A stretch of 64,000 nucleotides of DNA from Daejeonella rubra (GTDB taxonomy: Bacteria; Bacteroidota; Bacteroidia; Sphingobacteriales; Sphingobacteriaceae): assembly GCF_900103545.1 (NCBI RefSeq), contig NZ_FNHH01000018.1, positions 1 through 64,000 of the forward strand, written 5' to 3'. Position 1 is the stretch's first letter. The number at the start of each line of letters is the position of its first letter. The notes below the pieces were generated by a model. It was not told the DNA's origin, did not search any database, and worked only from the letters and a program-made list of their open reading frames with translations. Below are positions 36,584 through 45,899 of this stretch, piece after piece. Position numbers and translations under genes: made by a program.

Positions 36584-37357
36584 TCAGGGACGCAATACCG
36601 ACTTCCTGATCCCGATCAGGACAACAATGAAAATGCTGTACCAGATAAAAAAAGGAACAATGTATTCAATTAAATTCATCGGTAGCATGAATGCAATGAT
36701 GAGCAATTGAAATCCCAATCCATAGATGGAAAGTAAGGTCATGAACCAGGAAGGGAAGGTTTTGACTTTATAAGCATCGGGATCTAAAACGTGAATTATT
36801 TTATCAAAAAAGCCATATACCAGATAGTAAATGGAAAATAAAATGTCCACCGATCGCTGATTTTCTCCGGGTAAAGCCCTTGGCGATTTATATTCAAAGA
36901 CCTTACTGGTTGTATCACCGCCTTCCGACAAATTTCTTAAAATGACGTAATAATAATTATAAAGTGTCCCCTGTAATTGGACGGCAAAAAAAGCGAGAAA
37001 GGCATATAAAAAGCTGCTTTCAGATACATAAGCGATCGACATGAAGATCAAAAAGTTCAAAATTATATCAAAAATACTGTCCAGGTATCTTCCGGTATAG
37101 GAGGGGGTTTTATTTATTCTTGCCAGTTCCCCATCGGCGGCGTCAATGATCGATTTAAGAATGATAAAGAAGGATGCACCATAATAATATCCCTTTATTA
37201 TACAGTAGATCGCTATGAGTCCGGATAAACCAAAAAGTAAAGTAACGTGAACAGGGGTGATACGGGTATGACTTATTTGATTCGCGAATAATTTCCCTAT
37301 CTGCCTTCCGTAATCAGAGAAGTCAAGAAATTTATCACGGGCATTGAGTTTTGACAT
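36584..37357 (-). CDS. CDP-alcohol phosphatidyltransferase
   Basis: The ATG at 37357 is preferred over an upstream GTG at 37381. The family signature D-x2-DG-x2-AR-x8-G-x3-D-x3-D is complete: Asp72, Asp75, Gly76, Ala79, Arg80, Gly89, Asp93 and Asp97. Several membrane helices surround it (for example LLFGLSGLIAIYCIIKG and LLIIAFMLPM). The enzyme moves a phosphatidyl or related group from a CDP-alcohol to an acceptor alcohol in the inner membrane. The acceptor (glycerol phosphate, serine, inositol or other) cannot be told from the sequence. It diverges from the TonB-type gene at 37568. Confidence 0.9.
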   Translation of the reverse strand: MSKLNARDKFLDFSDYGRQIGKLFANQISHTRITPVHVTLLFGLSGLIAIYCIIKGYYYGASFFIILKSIIDAADGELARINKTPSYTGRYLDSIFDIILNFLIFMSIAYVSESSFLYAFLAFFAVQLQGTLYNYYYVILRNLSEGGDTTSKVFEYKSPRALPGENQRSVDILFSIYYLVYGFFDKIIHVLDPDAYKVKTFPSWFMTLLSIYGLGFQLLIIAFMLPMNLIEYIVPFFIWYSIFIVVLIGIRKSVLRP

Positions 37358-37567
37358 GGAGGTCCGGAAGGTATAGTTCACTACAATATAGTCGCGGATA
37401 CAAAGGTATGATTGTTTAAACGTATAATAATGAACAATTGCAACATCTTTGGTATATGGCCTTGTTTGTCGGAAATACAGATTATTTTTAGGGCCTAACG
37501 ACTATACTGTGGAATAGTATTGTTCCTTTTTAAACTCAGCCACCGGTTTTCATCGGCAATTATTGAT

Positions 37568-40351
37568 ATGAAATTTAAATTACTACCGGTTCTGATCCTT
37601 TTTTGCCTGAATTGTTCTTTATTTGCCCAAAGTAACCGGGATATTAAGGGTGTTTTACAAGATACTACAGGAGCACCTGTTTTTAGTGCAACAGTAAAGC
37701 TAATAACTTTAAATGATACACTTTCTACACGGTCTGATGTGGATGGGAACTTCTTTTTTAAAGGAGTCAAAGTGACTCAATTTGGGATATCCGCTTCTAG
37801 CCTGGGGTATATTCCACTTTTAACCCGGTTTGTTTATCAGCCGGGTACATCCACCATTGTTTTACCTAAAATAGTATTAAAGTCTGGCAGTAACATGCTT
37901 GCTGAAGTGGTTGTTAATGGAACTCCCCCTGTGGTGATGAAGCAGGATACGGTTGAGTTTCGAATGTCGGATTTAAAGTTGAAGGATGACGCTGTTGTTG
38001 AGGATGCGATAAAACGTCTGGACGGTGCAGAAGTTGATAAGGATGGGAATGTGACGGCTGCAGGAAAGCCGGTAACAAGAATCAAGATAGACGGAAAGGA
38101 AGTTTTCGGAGGTGATCTGAAGACACTAACCAAAAATATACCTGCCAATGCCATTGATAAGATCCAGCTGATCGATGATTATGGGGATCAGGCAAATTTT
38201 ACAAAAGTGAAGGAAGGTGATCCGGAAACGATCATTAATATAACGACCAAGCCGGGGAGAAATACTGGTTTGATCATGAATTCAACCATTGGTGGGGGAA
38301 GTGAAGATCGTTATCAGCTGGGACTCTTTGCCAGTCAGTTTAAAGGGGATAAAAATATTGGTATCACTGCCAATCTGAATAACAATGGCACCCAGATCGG
38401 TGGCGGTGGTTTCGGCGGCAGAGGCGGTGGAGGTGGTGGTGCTAATTTTGGAGCATCAGGTGGAGGAGGTATAACTGACCTAAGCTCGATAGGATTGAGT
38501 TATAATAATCGCTGGAGCCCTAAATTGGTGGTCAGTGGGTCATATTATTTCACTAATAGTGACCGAAGTACGATAAGCAATGTTTTCAGACAAAGCGCCA
38601 ATGCCTCCGGACTAATTCTAAGTACCGAATTCAGCGATGTAGCCAGTAAGACAAATACACATAATTTTGGAAGCAGGTTAGAGTATAATATTAATAAATC
38701 TAATATGCTTATTGTTTCTCCATACATAAGCTTTTCAAATTCAATCAGCAATAATGCAGGTTCAATTGCTCAAACTGGTGTTATCAGGCAAGATCAGGCT
38801 TCATTGTCAAATAATAGGTCTGTTGCTCCAAATGTTAGCAGCAATATCCTTTTTAACCATAATTTTCCAAAACAAGGGCGGAATTATTCTGTCAATATGA
38901 ATTTAAGGAATGGCGGTTACAATGCTGATCAGGAGAATGATAACCAGATAGTCTATTTTGATCCTACTGGAAACACTTTGCGGGATTCTATAAATTATCG
39001 TATAAATACAACAGAGAATCGGGTTTTCAATGGGAACAGCAGGTTCAGCTATTCAGAGCCATTAAGTGAGAAGAGCCGGATTCAAATGAGTTATAATGTA
39101 ACCTATAATAGTTATGATAATAGCCGGATAAGCAGTTTTACGGATGCTGCCGGTGTTTTGCAGAAGATCGATTCCTTGAGTAATGTTTTTCAGTATAATT
39201 TTCTTTCTCAGCAGTTTGGACTGAACTACAACTATAAGACTAAAAACAATGAATTTTCACTGGGATTAAGAGCAAATCCTACCAGCCTTTCAGGGAACTC
39301 AGAAAGTTTGAATACCAGAATAAACCGGACAAATCTCTTCTTTTCCCCTATAGCAAGATATCAGTATAAATATTCACAAACTAAATCTGTCAGTATTCAT
39401 TATTATGGATTTGCAAATGAACCGCAGTTCTCTCAATTGCAACCGGTTCGCGATATTTCAAATCCACAAAGACCGGTAGTAGGAAATCCCGAACTGAATA
39501 GTGCATTTTCACATAATTTGAACGCCAATCTGAATAGCTCGAATCCAGATAGGAAAACCTCGTTGATCCTGAATCTGCAGGCAAATATGCTGAATAACCA
39601 GGTGGTTCAGAATATAGTATTGATCCCTGATGTGTATGGCAGTAAAAAGCAGGAAGTCAGATTTGTGAATGCGAATGGTTATTATACCTATTTTGTATCA
39701 TACAATTGGCAGAAATCATTTAAGGATAAACAATACACCATCCGACTGAATGGTGATACCAGATATACCAATAATGTATCCTTTGCTGATAATATCAGGA
39801 ATTCATCTCAAAGAAGGAATATTAGTCAGCGGATGAGTCTCCAGATTAATCCGGGGAATTGGATGGAATTGACGCCAAATCTTTCCTATAGCCGTACTAA
39901 TACTAATTACTCACTGCAAACCAACACCGACATACTTTTAAAAACCTATGGTTTTAACCTGGATGGAAGGCTCTTATTTCAAAAATCTAAAACTCTTATT
40001 CTTGGGTTTTATGGAGGCAAGACCTTTAACAGGGGTTTTTCAGGTAACCTGAATACCAATCCTTTGATCATTAGTGCCTATATTGAAAAGCAGTTCCTCA
40101 AAAATAAAATGGCCTTTGTCCGTTTTCAGGGATTCGATCTATTGGATCAATCCAACAATATTCAGAGATCAGTGGTCGAAAATGGATTTACTGATATCAG
40201 AACGAACCGGCTAACAAGATATTTCATGCTGACCTTAAATATGAGGATCAATAAACTTGCCGGTGGTAAAGGTCCTTCACAAAATCAAGGTAGTCCTGAT
40301 GGTAATAACAGAAGATTTCAGGGTGGAGGAGGAATGCGCCTAAATAACTGA
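37568..40351 (+). CDS. TonB-dependent-receptor-like outer membrane beta-barrel protein
   Basis: The ATG at 37568 starts a signal peptide (MKFKLLPVLILFCLNCSLFA). A CarboxypepD_reg-like domain (about 22-100, DIKGVLQDTTGAPVFSATVK) is followed by a plug-like segment (VEFRMSDLKLKDDAVVEDAI, then DKIQLIDDYG) and a long beta-barrel (about 230-900). This plug type is that of the Bacteroidota outer-membrane beta-barrel group, not SusC. A Gly-rich stretch (GGGGFGGRGGGGGGANFG) lies near residue 280, and the C-terminal tail is Gly/Asn-rich rather than ending in an aromatic residue. The ligand is unknown. No SusD partner is present. Confidence 0.85.
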   Translation: MKFKLLPVLILFCLNCSLFAQSNRDIKGVLQDTTGAPVFSATVKLITLNDTLSTRSDVDGNFFFKGVKVTQFGISASSLGYIPLLTRFVYQPGTSTIVLPKIVLKSGSNMLAEVVVNGTPPVVMKQDTVEFRMSDLKLKDDAVVEDAIKRLDGAEVDKDGNVTAAGKPVTRIKIDGKEVFGGDLKTLTKNIPANAIDKIQLIDDYGDQANFTKVKEGDPETIINITTKPGRNTGLIMNSTIGGGSEDRYQLGLFASQFKGDKNIGITANLNNNGTQIGGGGFGGRGGGGGGANFGASGGGGITDLSSIGLSYNNRWSPKLVVSGSYYFTNSDRSTISNVFRQSANASGLILSTEFSDVASKTNTHNFGSRLEYNINKSNMLIVSPYISFSNSISNNAGSIAQTGVIRQDQASLSNNRSVAPNVSSNILFNHNFPKQGRNYSVNMNLRNGGYNADQENDNQIVYFDPTGNTLRDSINYRINTTENRVFNGNSRFSYSEPLSEKSRIQMSYNVTYNSYDNSRISSFTDAAGVLQKIDSLSNVFQYNFLSQQFGLNYNYKTKNNEFSLGLRANPTSLSGNSESLNTRINRTNLFFSPIARYQYKYSQTKSVSIHYYGFANEPQFSQLQPVRDISNPQRPVVGNPELNSAFSHNLNANLNSSNPDRKTSLILNLQANMLNNQVVQNIVLIPDVYGSKKQEVRFVNANGYYTYFVSYNWQKSFKDKQYTIRLNGDTRYTNNVSFADNIRNSSQRRNISQRMSLQINPGNWMELTPNLSYSRTNTNYSLQTNTDILLKTYGFNLDGRLLFQKSKTLILGFYGGKTFNRGFSGNLNTNPLIISAYIEKQFLKNKMAFVRFQGFDLLDQSNNIQRSVVENGFTDIRTNRLTRYFMLTLNMRINKLAGGKGPSQNQGSPDGNNRRFQGGGGMRLNN

Positions 40352-40470
40352 TATTTTGGAACTTGTTAAAAATTTTGCTGTTAAAAAAAGCTTAGTTCAA
40401 AATAATTAAAATGCATTAAATTCGCGGCAGGCTTTTTGATTTCAAATAACATTCTTACACATCATACCCT

Positions 40471-41679
40471 ATGTCAATAAACCAGCCCTTTCCCTCAAAT
40501 GAATTTGAGAGAGTTCTGAATCTCTCTGATTTTAACCTTGATTATACAAACTTCCAGGATAATTTCAAAGATCTTGCCAAGCTTGCTGCAAGTGTTGCTG
40601 GAACCCCAATTTCACTTGTTAATTTAATCGACTCATTTACGCAATGGACTATTTCCAGTCATGGATTTGCAATAGAACAAATGCCTCGTGAAGATTCTGT
40701 TTGCCAGTATACTATTTTGTCAAATGAGCAGCCTTTTGAAGTTGAAGACCTTTCGAAAGATGATCGTTTCAAAGATAAAGTTTATGTAAAGGATGAGCCT
40801 TCGCTTCGTTATTATTATGGAATTCCATTGCAGTCTGATGGACTGAATATAGGTGCTTTATGTGTGCTTGACAGAAATGTGAGAACACTTTCACCTGAAA
40901 AGGAAGAACTTTTAAGAATTATTGCTGACGAAATTGTTAATCGCCTTAAAGCCTATAAAGCTATTGAATCCTTGAGAAACAAGGTAAAAGAAGTTGAAGC
41001 AACTCAAAACAAGGTTGTTCATGATATCCGGGGCCCTTTGGGAGGAATAATTGGTCTGACAGAAATAATAAGTGAACAGGGTAAAGAAAATAAACTTGAT
41101 GAGGTTCTGGAGTTTATTAATCTGATTCATAAAAGTGGCAAATCGATACTTGACCTTGCCGATGAAATTTTAAGTTCCGAAAAAAGGAACTCAAATATTG
41201 TAAAGGGAAATGAATTAGAACTCAAAGGTTTTAAAGATAACCTGGAAAAACTCTACATCCCTCAGGCAAAATCTAAAGATATCCTTCTGGAAGTAAAGAT
41301 CGATCCTAAGTCAGAAGGTATACCTTTTCCAAAAAATAAATTACTTCAGATAAGCGGAAATCTTATCTCAAATGCGATCAAATTTACACCTCCGGATGGG
41401 AAAGTAAAGGTTGAACTCGCACTTGAAGTAAACGATAAAGAAAAGATCCTTAAGATCATTGTTTCAGATACCGGAGAAGGTATGAGTACGGAGAAAATTG
41501 ATACTATCCTGAAAGGTACAGCTTCAACAGAAAATGGTACGGAAGGGGAAAAGGGTTATGGATTTGGTATGCAACTGGTTAAACATCTCGTTGAAAGCTT
41601 AAATGGCAAACTAAGTATTCGATCATCTCAGGGAGAAGGTACTACTTTTGAAGTGCTCCTGAAGCAAACCCTTTTATAA
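40471..41679 (+). CDS. GAF-domain sensor histidine kinase (intact)
   Basis: This 402-residue soluble kinase has a GAF domain at about 25-160, a dimerisation/phosphoacceptor helix with His184 (VVHDIRGPLGGIIG), and a complete HATPase domain: N-box Asn301 (LISNAIKF), G1 box DTGEGM at 333-338 and a G2 box GYGFGM near 363-368. No transmembrane segment is present. It probably senses a cytosolic small molecule or redox state. No response regulator adjoins it, but its closest paralogue at 48172 lies next to a stand-alone receiver, so cross-talk is possible. Confidence 0.9.
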   Translation: MSINQPFPSNEFERVLNLSDFNLDYTNFQDNFKDLAKLAASVAGTPISLVNLIDSFTQWTISSHGFAIEQMPREDSVCQYTILSNEQPFEVEDLSKDDRFKDKVYVKDEPSLRYYYGIPLQSDGLNIGALCVLDRNVRTLSPEKEELLRIIADEIVNRLKAYKAIESLRNKVKEVEATQNKVVHDIRGPLGGIIGLTEIISEQGKENKLDEVLEFINLIHKSGKSILDLADEILSSEKRNSNIVKGNELELKGFKDNLEKLYIPQAKSKDILLEVKIDPKSEGIPFPKNKLLQISGNLISNAIKFTPPDGKVKVELALEVNDKEKILKIIVSDTGEGMSTEKIDTILKGTASTENGTEGEKGYGFGMQLVKHLVESLNGKLSIRSSQGEGTTFEVLLKQTLL

Positions 41680-41857
41680 TCAGTAATTTATCCTTGTTTA
41701 TCTGATTCTTATTTTTTTTAATAAAAAGCCTCACTGGGCCATGAAATCCTATTGCTCCGCTATTTCAGTTTATTATGACAAAAGTGCGACCTAAATCCTT
41801 CGTTAGAATTAAAACATAACCATTATAATTGCGTCAAATTAATACGAAATTATACTA

Positions 41858-42544
41858 ATGAGTAAGAATAGTACGCTACGAAACCTGATCACTACCGAAG
41901 ATGAATTATTGGATCTGATCTCTGATGAGCATATATCTTCGTCTTTTGATACCCCTCTAAGGGCTGATGCATTTGACATGGATGACGACACTAAAATCCA
42001 GTTAATAAGTAAACATTTTACTCAAATAATGGATATTCTTGGTCTTGATCTTACTGATGACAGTTTGAAGGATACACCAAAAAGGGTTGCTAAAATGTAC
42101 GTTAAGGAAATATTCAGTGGGTTGAACCCTAAACTTAAGCCAAAGCCAACCTTGTTTGAGAACCACTATAAGTACAATCAAATGCTTGTTGAAAGGAATA
42201 TTTCTGTTTACAGTAATTGTGAGCATCACTTTGTACCCATTACAGGCAAGGCTCATGTGGCCTACATCAGTAACGGAAAGGTGATAGGACTTTCTAAACT
42301 TAATCGTATAGTACAATATTATTCACAACGACCACAGGTACAGGAAAGACTCACTATTCAGATTGCGAATGAAATGAAACTTGCACTTGGAACAGAGGAT
42401 GTTGCTGTTATAATTGATGCTCATCATCATTGTGTATCTTCAAGGGGTGTAAGAGACATGAACAGTTCAACAGTTACCGCAGAATATTGTGGTAAGTTCC
42501 TATTGCCTGAGACAAGGAATGAATTTTTAAAACATATCAAATAA
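41858..42544 (+). CDS. folE: GTP cyclohydrolase I
   Basis: The enzyme converts GTP to 7,8-dihydroneopterin triphosphate, the first step of folate and pterin synthesis. Zinc ligands Cys121, His124 and Cys192 are present in NCEHHFVPI and HHHCVSSRGVRD, with the catalytic His in the same region. A 40-residue polar N-terminal extension precedes the core. The last base of its stop codon is the first base of the next start codon (TAATG at 42542-42546), so it is translationally coupled to an SDR gene. This operon setting suggests a second, stress-linked copy rather than the housekeeping gene. Confidence 0.94.
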   Translation: MSKNSTLRNLITTEDELLDLISDEHISSSFDTPLRADAFDMDDDTKIQLISKHFTQIMDILGLDLTDDSLKDTPKRVAKMYVKEIFSGLNPKLKPKPTLFENHYKYNQMLVERNISVYSNCEHHFVPITGKAHVAYISNGKVIGLSKLNRIVQYYSQRPQVQERLTIQIANEMKLALGTEDVAVIIDAHHHCVSSRGVRDMNSSTVTAEYCGKFLLPETRNEFLKHIK

Positions 42545-43260
42545 TGGATATGACAGGTAAAAATATACTAATTGTGGGTGGAAGCTCAGGAATTGGTCTG
42601 GCACTTGTCAAGTCACTTGCAGCAAATGGAGCACAGATTTATAATGCCTCCCGAAACAGTTCAGCAGAATGGCCGAAAGGAGTGATCCATATTCCGTTTG
42701 ATGTATTGTCTGAAGGAGCGTCTCTGATTGAAGATCTGCCTGAACAAATACATGGTTTGGTTTATGCAGTAGGAAGCATTACCTTAAAACCTTTCAGCCG
42801 ACTGACAGAGGAAGATTTTATAACAGAATACCGATTAAATGTGGTGGGTGCTGCAAAAACTATCCAGCAGTCATATCGTTCATTAAGAAATGCAAAGGCA
42901 TCGTCAATCGTGCTTCTTAGCTCAGTTGCCGCCCACACTGGAATGAGTTACCATGCCAGCATTGCTGCTGCAAAAAGTGGTGTTGAAGGTCTGGCACTAT
43001 CTCTGGCAGCAGAATTTGCCTCACAAAATATACGGGTGAATGTAGTTGCTCCATCATTGACAGATACCCCTCTGGCTTCAAATCTTCTAAATACACCAGA
43101 TAAACGGGAAGCTTCTGCAAAGCGGCATCCTTTGGGCAGGATCGGAAAGCCAGAGGATATTGCATCAGCTATTTCATTTTTATTATCGGATGAGAGCAGT
43201 TGGATCAGTGGTCAGGTAATTGGTGTAGATGGTGGAATGGGAAATTTAAAAAATCTATAA
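42544..43260 (+). CDS. SDR-family protein lacking the usual catalytic Tyr
   Basis: The Rossmann nucleotide-binding motif GGSSGIG is at residues 12-18, Asn99 follows in the expected place, and the catalytic Ser lies in LLSSVAA (126-127). In the YxxxK motif the Lys is present (Lys144), but the Tyr position is Ile140 (SIAAAK). The C-terminal RVNVVAPSLTDTPLA and ISGQVIGVDGG are standard. It therefore keeps an NAD(P) fold but may not do ordinary alcohol/ketone chemistry. It is the second gene of the folE operon and overlaps folE by one base. Confidence 0.88.
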   Translation: MDMTGKNILIVGGSSGIGLALVKSLAANGAQIYNASRNSSAEWPKGVIHIPFDVLSEGASLIEDLPEQIHGLVYAVGSITLKPFSRLTEEDFITEYRLNVVGAAKTIQQSYRSLRNAKASSIVLLSSVAAHTGMSYHASIAAAKSGVEGLALSLAAEFASQNIRVNVVAPSLTDTPLASNLLNTPDKREASAKRHPLGRIGKPEDIASAISFLLSDESSWISGQVIGVDGGMGNLKNL

Positions 43261-43262
43261 AT

Positions 43263-43874
43263 ATGAATTTTAGTCAGGATCATATTTCAGCAATGGAGAA
43301 ACGTTACCGGACTACTTTTATCAATAGTCTTCCAGGTTATAAGTGCCTTCATATGCTTGGAACTGTTAATCGTTCAGGGATCAGTAATCTGGGTCTGTTT
43401 AACTCGGTATTTCATCTGGGTGCCAACCCTCCTTTACTTGGAATGATATTCAGGCCCGATGGTGATGAGCATGATTCATTGGAAAATATAAAACAAACAG
43501 GACAATACACATTAAATAATGTTTTACCTGAATGGTTCGATCAGGCTCATCAAACAAGTGCCAGATTTCCTTCCGGACAGTCGGAATTTGAACCTTGCGG
43601 ATTTAAGGAATTTTACTACAATGATTTTAAGGCTCCATTTGTTGCTCAATCAAGCATAATGATCGGTTTGGAGATGAGGGAGATCATTGACATTCCAATA
43701 AATAACACGAAGATGCTTATAGGTGAAATAGTTCACGTTTTGATGGGAGATGGAATTGTTGGCAATGACGGTTATGTAGATCATATTAAGGCCGGCACAG
43801 TTACTGTTGCAGGACTCGATAGTTATTTTAAAACAGAACATTTAGGTAGATTAGCATATGCAAAGTTTACTTGA
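43263..43874 (+). CDS. Flavin reductase-like FMN-binding protein
   Basis: The ATG at 43263, two bases after the SDR stop, gives a 203-residue protein. The flavin-reductase split-barrel pattern is visible: GYKCLHMLGTVNRSGISNLG, FNSVFHLGANPPLLGMIF and YTLNNVL. It probably uses NAD(P)H and FMN to reduce flavin or a small substrate. It is the third gene of the folE operon. Its stop codon overlaps the following TTG start by four bases (TTGA), indicating coupled translation. Confidence 0.85.
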   Translation: MNFSQDHISAMEKRYRTTFINSLPGYKCLHMLGTVNRSGISNLGLFNSVFHLGANPPLLGMIFRPDGDEHDSLENIKQTGQYTLNNVLPEWFDQAHQTSARFPSGQSEFEPCGFKEFYYNDFKAPFVAQSSIMIGLEMREIIDIPINNTKMLIGEIVHVLMGDGIVGNDGYVDHIKAGTVTVAGLDSYFKTEHLGRLAYAKFT

Positions 43875-45148
43875 TCCATTTTCCATTAGAATTCAAAAAA
43901 AAATTGAGTACATCTAAAAATGATACCTTAATTATTGGAGCCGGGCTTGCAGGTCTGACTGCCGCGCGTGTATTGAGATCAGCTGGTCGTAAAGTAAGAA
44001 TACTTGAAGCGTCTGATGCCCCGGGTGGAAGGGTCAGGACGGATAATGTTAATGGATTTCTGCTTGACAGAGGATTCCAGGTACTTTTGACTGCTTATCC
44101 CGAAGCAAGGCGCTTTCTTGATTATAAAGCACTTGATCTTCATTCTTTCAGTCCGGGTTCTATCATTCTTAATAATTCAGGAATAGATGAAATAGGCGAT
44201 CCTTTGAGAGAAGCATCATCTCTGATACGCACATTGCGATCTCCTGTGGGCAGCCTGAATGATAAATTCAGACTTCTTTCTCTCCGATTAAAGCTGGCGA
44301 GTACCAGTATTGAAGAGATCTTTTCAAAACAGGAAACTACCACATTGCAATATTTAAGGAATGCTGGTTTCGGTGAAAAGATCATTTCTGATTTTTTTGC
44401 TCCTTTCATGTCGGGGATCTACCTGGAACAAAAATTGGATACTTCTGCCAGAATGTTTGAGTTTGTATTTAAAATGTTCAGCGAAGCAGATACAGCCATA
44501 CCAGCTAATGGAATGGGTATGATATCCAGTCAGCTTGCTTCCGGTCTTTCAGCTGAAGAACTGATCTTGAATGAACGTGTTTTAAATATTGATGGTAAGG
44601 AAGTTTTAACAGCTTCAGGTAAGATTTATGAAGCGGACAGTATTCTGATTGCAACAACAGCCGACTGTATACCGGTACCATTTCAACGTCGTCATGTCGA
44701 AAAAAAATCGGTGACCTGCATGTATTTTTCTACGGATAAAGCACCATATCATAAAGCATTGATCGCATTGAATGCTAATCCGGAAAGACTTGTAAATAAT
44801 ATAGCCGTAATGAGTAATGTTTCCGCTAATTACGCTCCTGAGGGAAAATCACTTGTTTCAGTTTCAATTACTGGTAAAGAACAATTTATAAAACCTGAAG
44901 ACCTTGAACTGAAAGTTAAGGAAGAGTTAAAATTCTGGTACCCTGAATGTGTAAACTGGGTGCATTTAAAAACCTATACTATCCCATATGCACTCCCGGA
45001 TAACAGTCATGTGATAAATGATATTCTTCCTTCTTCGTTACGAATAAATGGTTCTTGCTTTATATGCGGAGATCATTTATTGAATGGTTCCATAAATGCA
45101 GCCATGAAGAGCGGAAGGCTGGCTGCAGAGTCTATATTATCTCTTTAA
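43871..45148 (+). CDS. FAD-dependent amine-oxidase-like oxidoreductase
   Basis: The protein opens with a dinucleotide-binding motif GAGLAGLTAARVLRSAGRKV (about 23-42), then LEASDAPGGRVRTD, the second FAD motif of the amine oxidase/protoporphyrinogen oxidase/phytoene desaturase class. The C-terminus has the final FAD contact (FICGDHLLNGSINAAMKSG). No ATG is available; TTG at 43871 overlaps the upstream stop as TTGA and is the best start, with TTG at 43904 as an alternative. The substrate is unknown: carotenoid-like or quinone-like molecules are possible. Confidence 0.85.
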   Translation: MIHFPLEFKKKLSTSKNDTLIIGAGLAGLTAARVLRSAGRKVRILEASDAPGGRVRTDNVNGFLLDRGFQVLLTAYPEARRFLDYKALDLHSFSPGSIILNNSGIDEIGDPLREASSLIRTLRSPVGSLNDKFRLLSLRLKLASTSIEEIFSKQETTTLQYLRNAGFGEKIISDFFAPFMSGIYLEQKLDTSARMFEFVFKMFSEADTAIPANGMGMISSQLASGLSAEELILNERVLNIDGKEVLTASGKIYEADSILIATTADCIPVPFQRRHVEKKSVTCMYFSTDKAPYHKALIALNANPERLVNNIAVMSNVSANYAPEGKSLVSVSITGKEQFIKPEDLELKVKEELKFWYPECVNWVHLKTYTIPYALPDNSHVINDILPSSLRINGSCFICGDHLLNGSINAAMKSGRLAAESILSL

Positions 45149-45167
45149 AATCGAATTTAAGACTCAA

Positions 45168-45842
45168 ATGAAAAGCTTCAAACTGGTACATCAGCTCCTC
45201 AATCTTGTCGAAGAATTTGAAGATGAAAATGATGGCAAAGAATTATGTCTGACTGATTTTTCGGGCTTTCTCATTAATCATCTGGCACAATCTAACTCTG
45301 TAACGGCTTCGGATGTTCGTTTTGGTAAAAATGAAGATGATTCTCAGCAATTAGCTTTCCAGATTGACAACTCGATCGGTCGCTTATTTATTTATATGAG
45401 TCGCTACGCAAAATCCTATATTAAAAAGACACTGGATGGAACTGCACTCCAAAGCCCTGAAGATTTTACCTGTCTGGCCATTCTGCTCACTCATGATAGC
45501 CTTTCAAAAAGTGATTTGATCAACAGGAATATTCAGGAGAAAACCTCAGGTACCGAGGTGATCAGGCGTTTGCTCCAGGCTGGCCTTGTAAGCCAATTTG
45601 ATGATGAAAATGATAAAAGATCCAAAAGGGTCTCAATTACGGAACAGGGGAAGCAGCTTTTATACCGGGTATTTGATGATATGAATGATGTCGGTAAAAT
45701 GGTGGCTGGTAACCTTAGCTTTTCGGAAAAATTGAATCTGCAATACCTATTGCAAAAACTAGATAACTTTCATTATAAGCTCCATGAAGATAAAGCAATT
45801 CTTGAGAAAGATGATATCCGCTTCCATGCAAAAATGCTTTGA
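45168..45842 (+). CDS. MarR-like winged-helix regulator
   Basis: The 224-residue protein has a winged-helix domain in its middle/C-terminal half: FTCLAILLTHDSLSKSDLI, TSGTEVIRRLLQAGLVSQF and KRSKRVSITEQGKQLL, where the wing and recognition helix fall. The N-terminal 90 residues are acidic and helical and may be a dimerisation or sensing part. It follows the FAD oxidoreductase by 19 bases and is probably the operon's own regulator. It lacks obvious Cys redox sensors. Confidence 0.8.
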   Translation: MKSFKLVHQLLNLVEEFEDENDGKELCLTDFSGFLINHLAQSNSVTASDVRFGKNEDDSQQLAFQIDNSIGRLFIYMSRYAKSYIKKTLDGTALQSPEDFTCLAILLTHDSLSKSDLINRNIQEKTSGTEVIRRLLQAGLVSQFDDENDKRSKRVSITEQGKQLLYRVFDDMNDVGKMVAGNLSFSEKLNLQYLLQKLDNFHYKLHEDKAILEKDDIRFHAKML

Positions 45843-45899
45843 TCTGAAACATTAGTATTTTGTGGGAATTCTTTTTATGATATTTCATTAGCTTCGATC

